Shown: positions 63,476 through 64,000 of the stretch, piece by piece | Numbering within the stretch: position 1 is the stretch's first letter | Layout: the number at the start of each line of letters is the position of its first letter | Assembly: GCA_001600175.1 (NCBI GenBank) | Contig: BCJC01000006.1 | Location: forward strand, 387,968 to 451,967 | Length of the DNA stretch: 64,000 bases | Source of the DNA: Erythrobasidium yunnanense | Taxonomy: Eukaryota; Basidiomycota; Cystobasidiomycetes; Erythrobasidiales; Erythrobasidiaceae | Direction: 5' to 3' | Made by a program: the position numbers and the translations under genes | Notes under the pieces: generated by a model | What the model was told of the DNA's origin: nothing | What the model saw: only the letters and a program-made list of their open reading frames with translations | Database searches by the model: none

Positions 63476-64000
63476 ATGGCTCAGAACTACTCTGCTAAGG
63501 AACACGATGGTCTCCGCAAGGACGGACAGCCCGACCAGAGACTCAGCAGCGAGCATGTGAGCCCGCTCCTACTTAGCCGCGAAGTGAACGATGCTGACAT
63601 AGGAAATTCTTTAAGGGGTTTGGAGGCGATAGGGAGCGTGCTTCAGAGGCGTATGTTGTTCCTACCACATCTTGGTTCCATCCCCGATACTGACTTTGAC
63701 TTCCAGCGGAAAGAAGGGAGGCTCCACCCAGCCAGATGAGGTCTACAAGCCATCAGAGCACGGAGGACTCAAGGAAGACGGTACCGAGGACAAGCGAACC
63801 AAGAGCGACCATGGGTGAGTTCGATCTCGGTCAGGCTTCGGCCTTGACCAGCGCCTATCGAGTAGAGCATAGCTAACGCCGTTTCCGAAGCTTTGGGGGT
63901 GACAGAGAGTTCGCTTCAGAGATGGGCAAGAAGGGGTGAGTCTTTGGCGCTCGCCGTCCTGTTCTTTGGCTAACGGCTATCCTTCCAGCGGCTCCACCGG
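63476..64000 (+). CDS. KGG-repeat stress-type hydrophilic protein, 3' end outside window
   Basis: Small, Gly/Lys/Glu-rich, LEA-like protein of the kind containing the KGG motif, known from bacterial and fungal stress-induced proteins. Exons 63476-63556, 63616-63650, 63707-63814, 63891-63935 and 63989->64000, all phases consistent. The spliced protein begins MAQNYSAKEHDGLRKDGQ and PDQRLSSEH, then GFGGDRERASEAGKKGGST, then EHGGLKEDGTEDKRTKSDH and GFGGDREFASEMGKKGGST. The two GFGGDRE...GKKGGST modules are nearly identical and each is split by an intron between KK and GG or just before GKK. No signal peptide. A role in desiccation, heat or osmotic tolerance is inferred from the family. The repeat series continues past the window edge. 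Confidence 0.82.

Noticed and set aside
1-64000. Transposons, viral fossils, tRNA, rRNA and CRISPR arrays
   Set aside because: I looked for reverse transcriptase, transposase and integrase motifs, long terminal or inverted repeats, tRNA B-box sequences and regular repeat-spacer patterns, and found none that could be supported by eye.

Overview
The window is nuclear DNA of a fungus, most probably a basidiomycete yeast or dimorph. Nearly every gene is broken by very short GT-AG introns (about 44-90 nt, mostly 50-60), genes are packed on both strands with gaps of a few hundred bases, and the gene set is fungal (RSR1-type Ras GTPase, ARE2-type sterol acyltransferase, ALG7, MscS channel with EF-hand, BUB1, Rpp40, PET117). 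Exon structures were deduced by hand from frame, splice sites and family motifs; for almost all genes the exon lengths sum to a multiple of three. The exact species cannot be read from the sequence.

Layout. 1-7 kb: 3' part of an RSR1-like GTPase, a possible small membrane protein, and two paralogous genes of unknown function (1871-2946 and 5399-6791) sharing a C-terminal domain I do not recognise, with an unrelated small gene between them. 7.4-18.5 kb: BUB1 checkpoint kinase, a divergent unknown gene, an arrestin-like gene, an SRPBCC gene. 19-25.4 kb: a 995-residue disordered basic protein, a type II membrane SGNH-like protein, an Rsm1/NIPA zinc-finger protein. 25.6-33.3 kb: ALG7, two small unknown genes, Rpp40, a cis-prenyltransferase head-to-head with PET117. 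33.4-43.8 kb: a minus-strand run of a peroxisomal (AKL) acyl-CoA synthetase with microexons, an MscS channel, a sterol acyltransferase and a DEDDh exonuclease. 44.2-48.2 kb: RPS13 and RPS6 head-to-head, then a TMEM19/DUF92 protein. 48.5-50.3 kb: unresolved. 50.4-62.2 kb: a YTH-domain RNA-binding protein, a MYST acetyltransferase, a 1,394-residue Ser-rich protein. 62.6-64 kb: a doubtful small gene and the 5' part of a KGG-repeat stress protein whose exons are repeat modules.

Functional links are loose, as usual in fungi. The clearest are the two 40S ribosomal genes sharing one promoter, ALG7 and the dolichol-forming prenyltransferase (both feed N-glycosylation, about 4 kb apart), and the adjacent YTH and MYST genes, both of which carry a long disordered insertion inside a conserved fold. 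I saw no transposons, viral fossils, tRNAs, rRNAs or CRISPR arrays.

Best candidates for something undescribed: the shared domain of the paralogue pair; the split YTH and MYST domains; an exon-start duplicate inside an RPS6 intron that may act as a poison acceptor; and the module-per-exon KGG gene.
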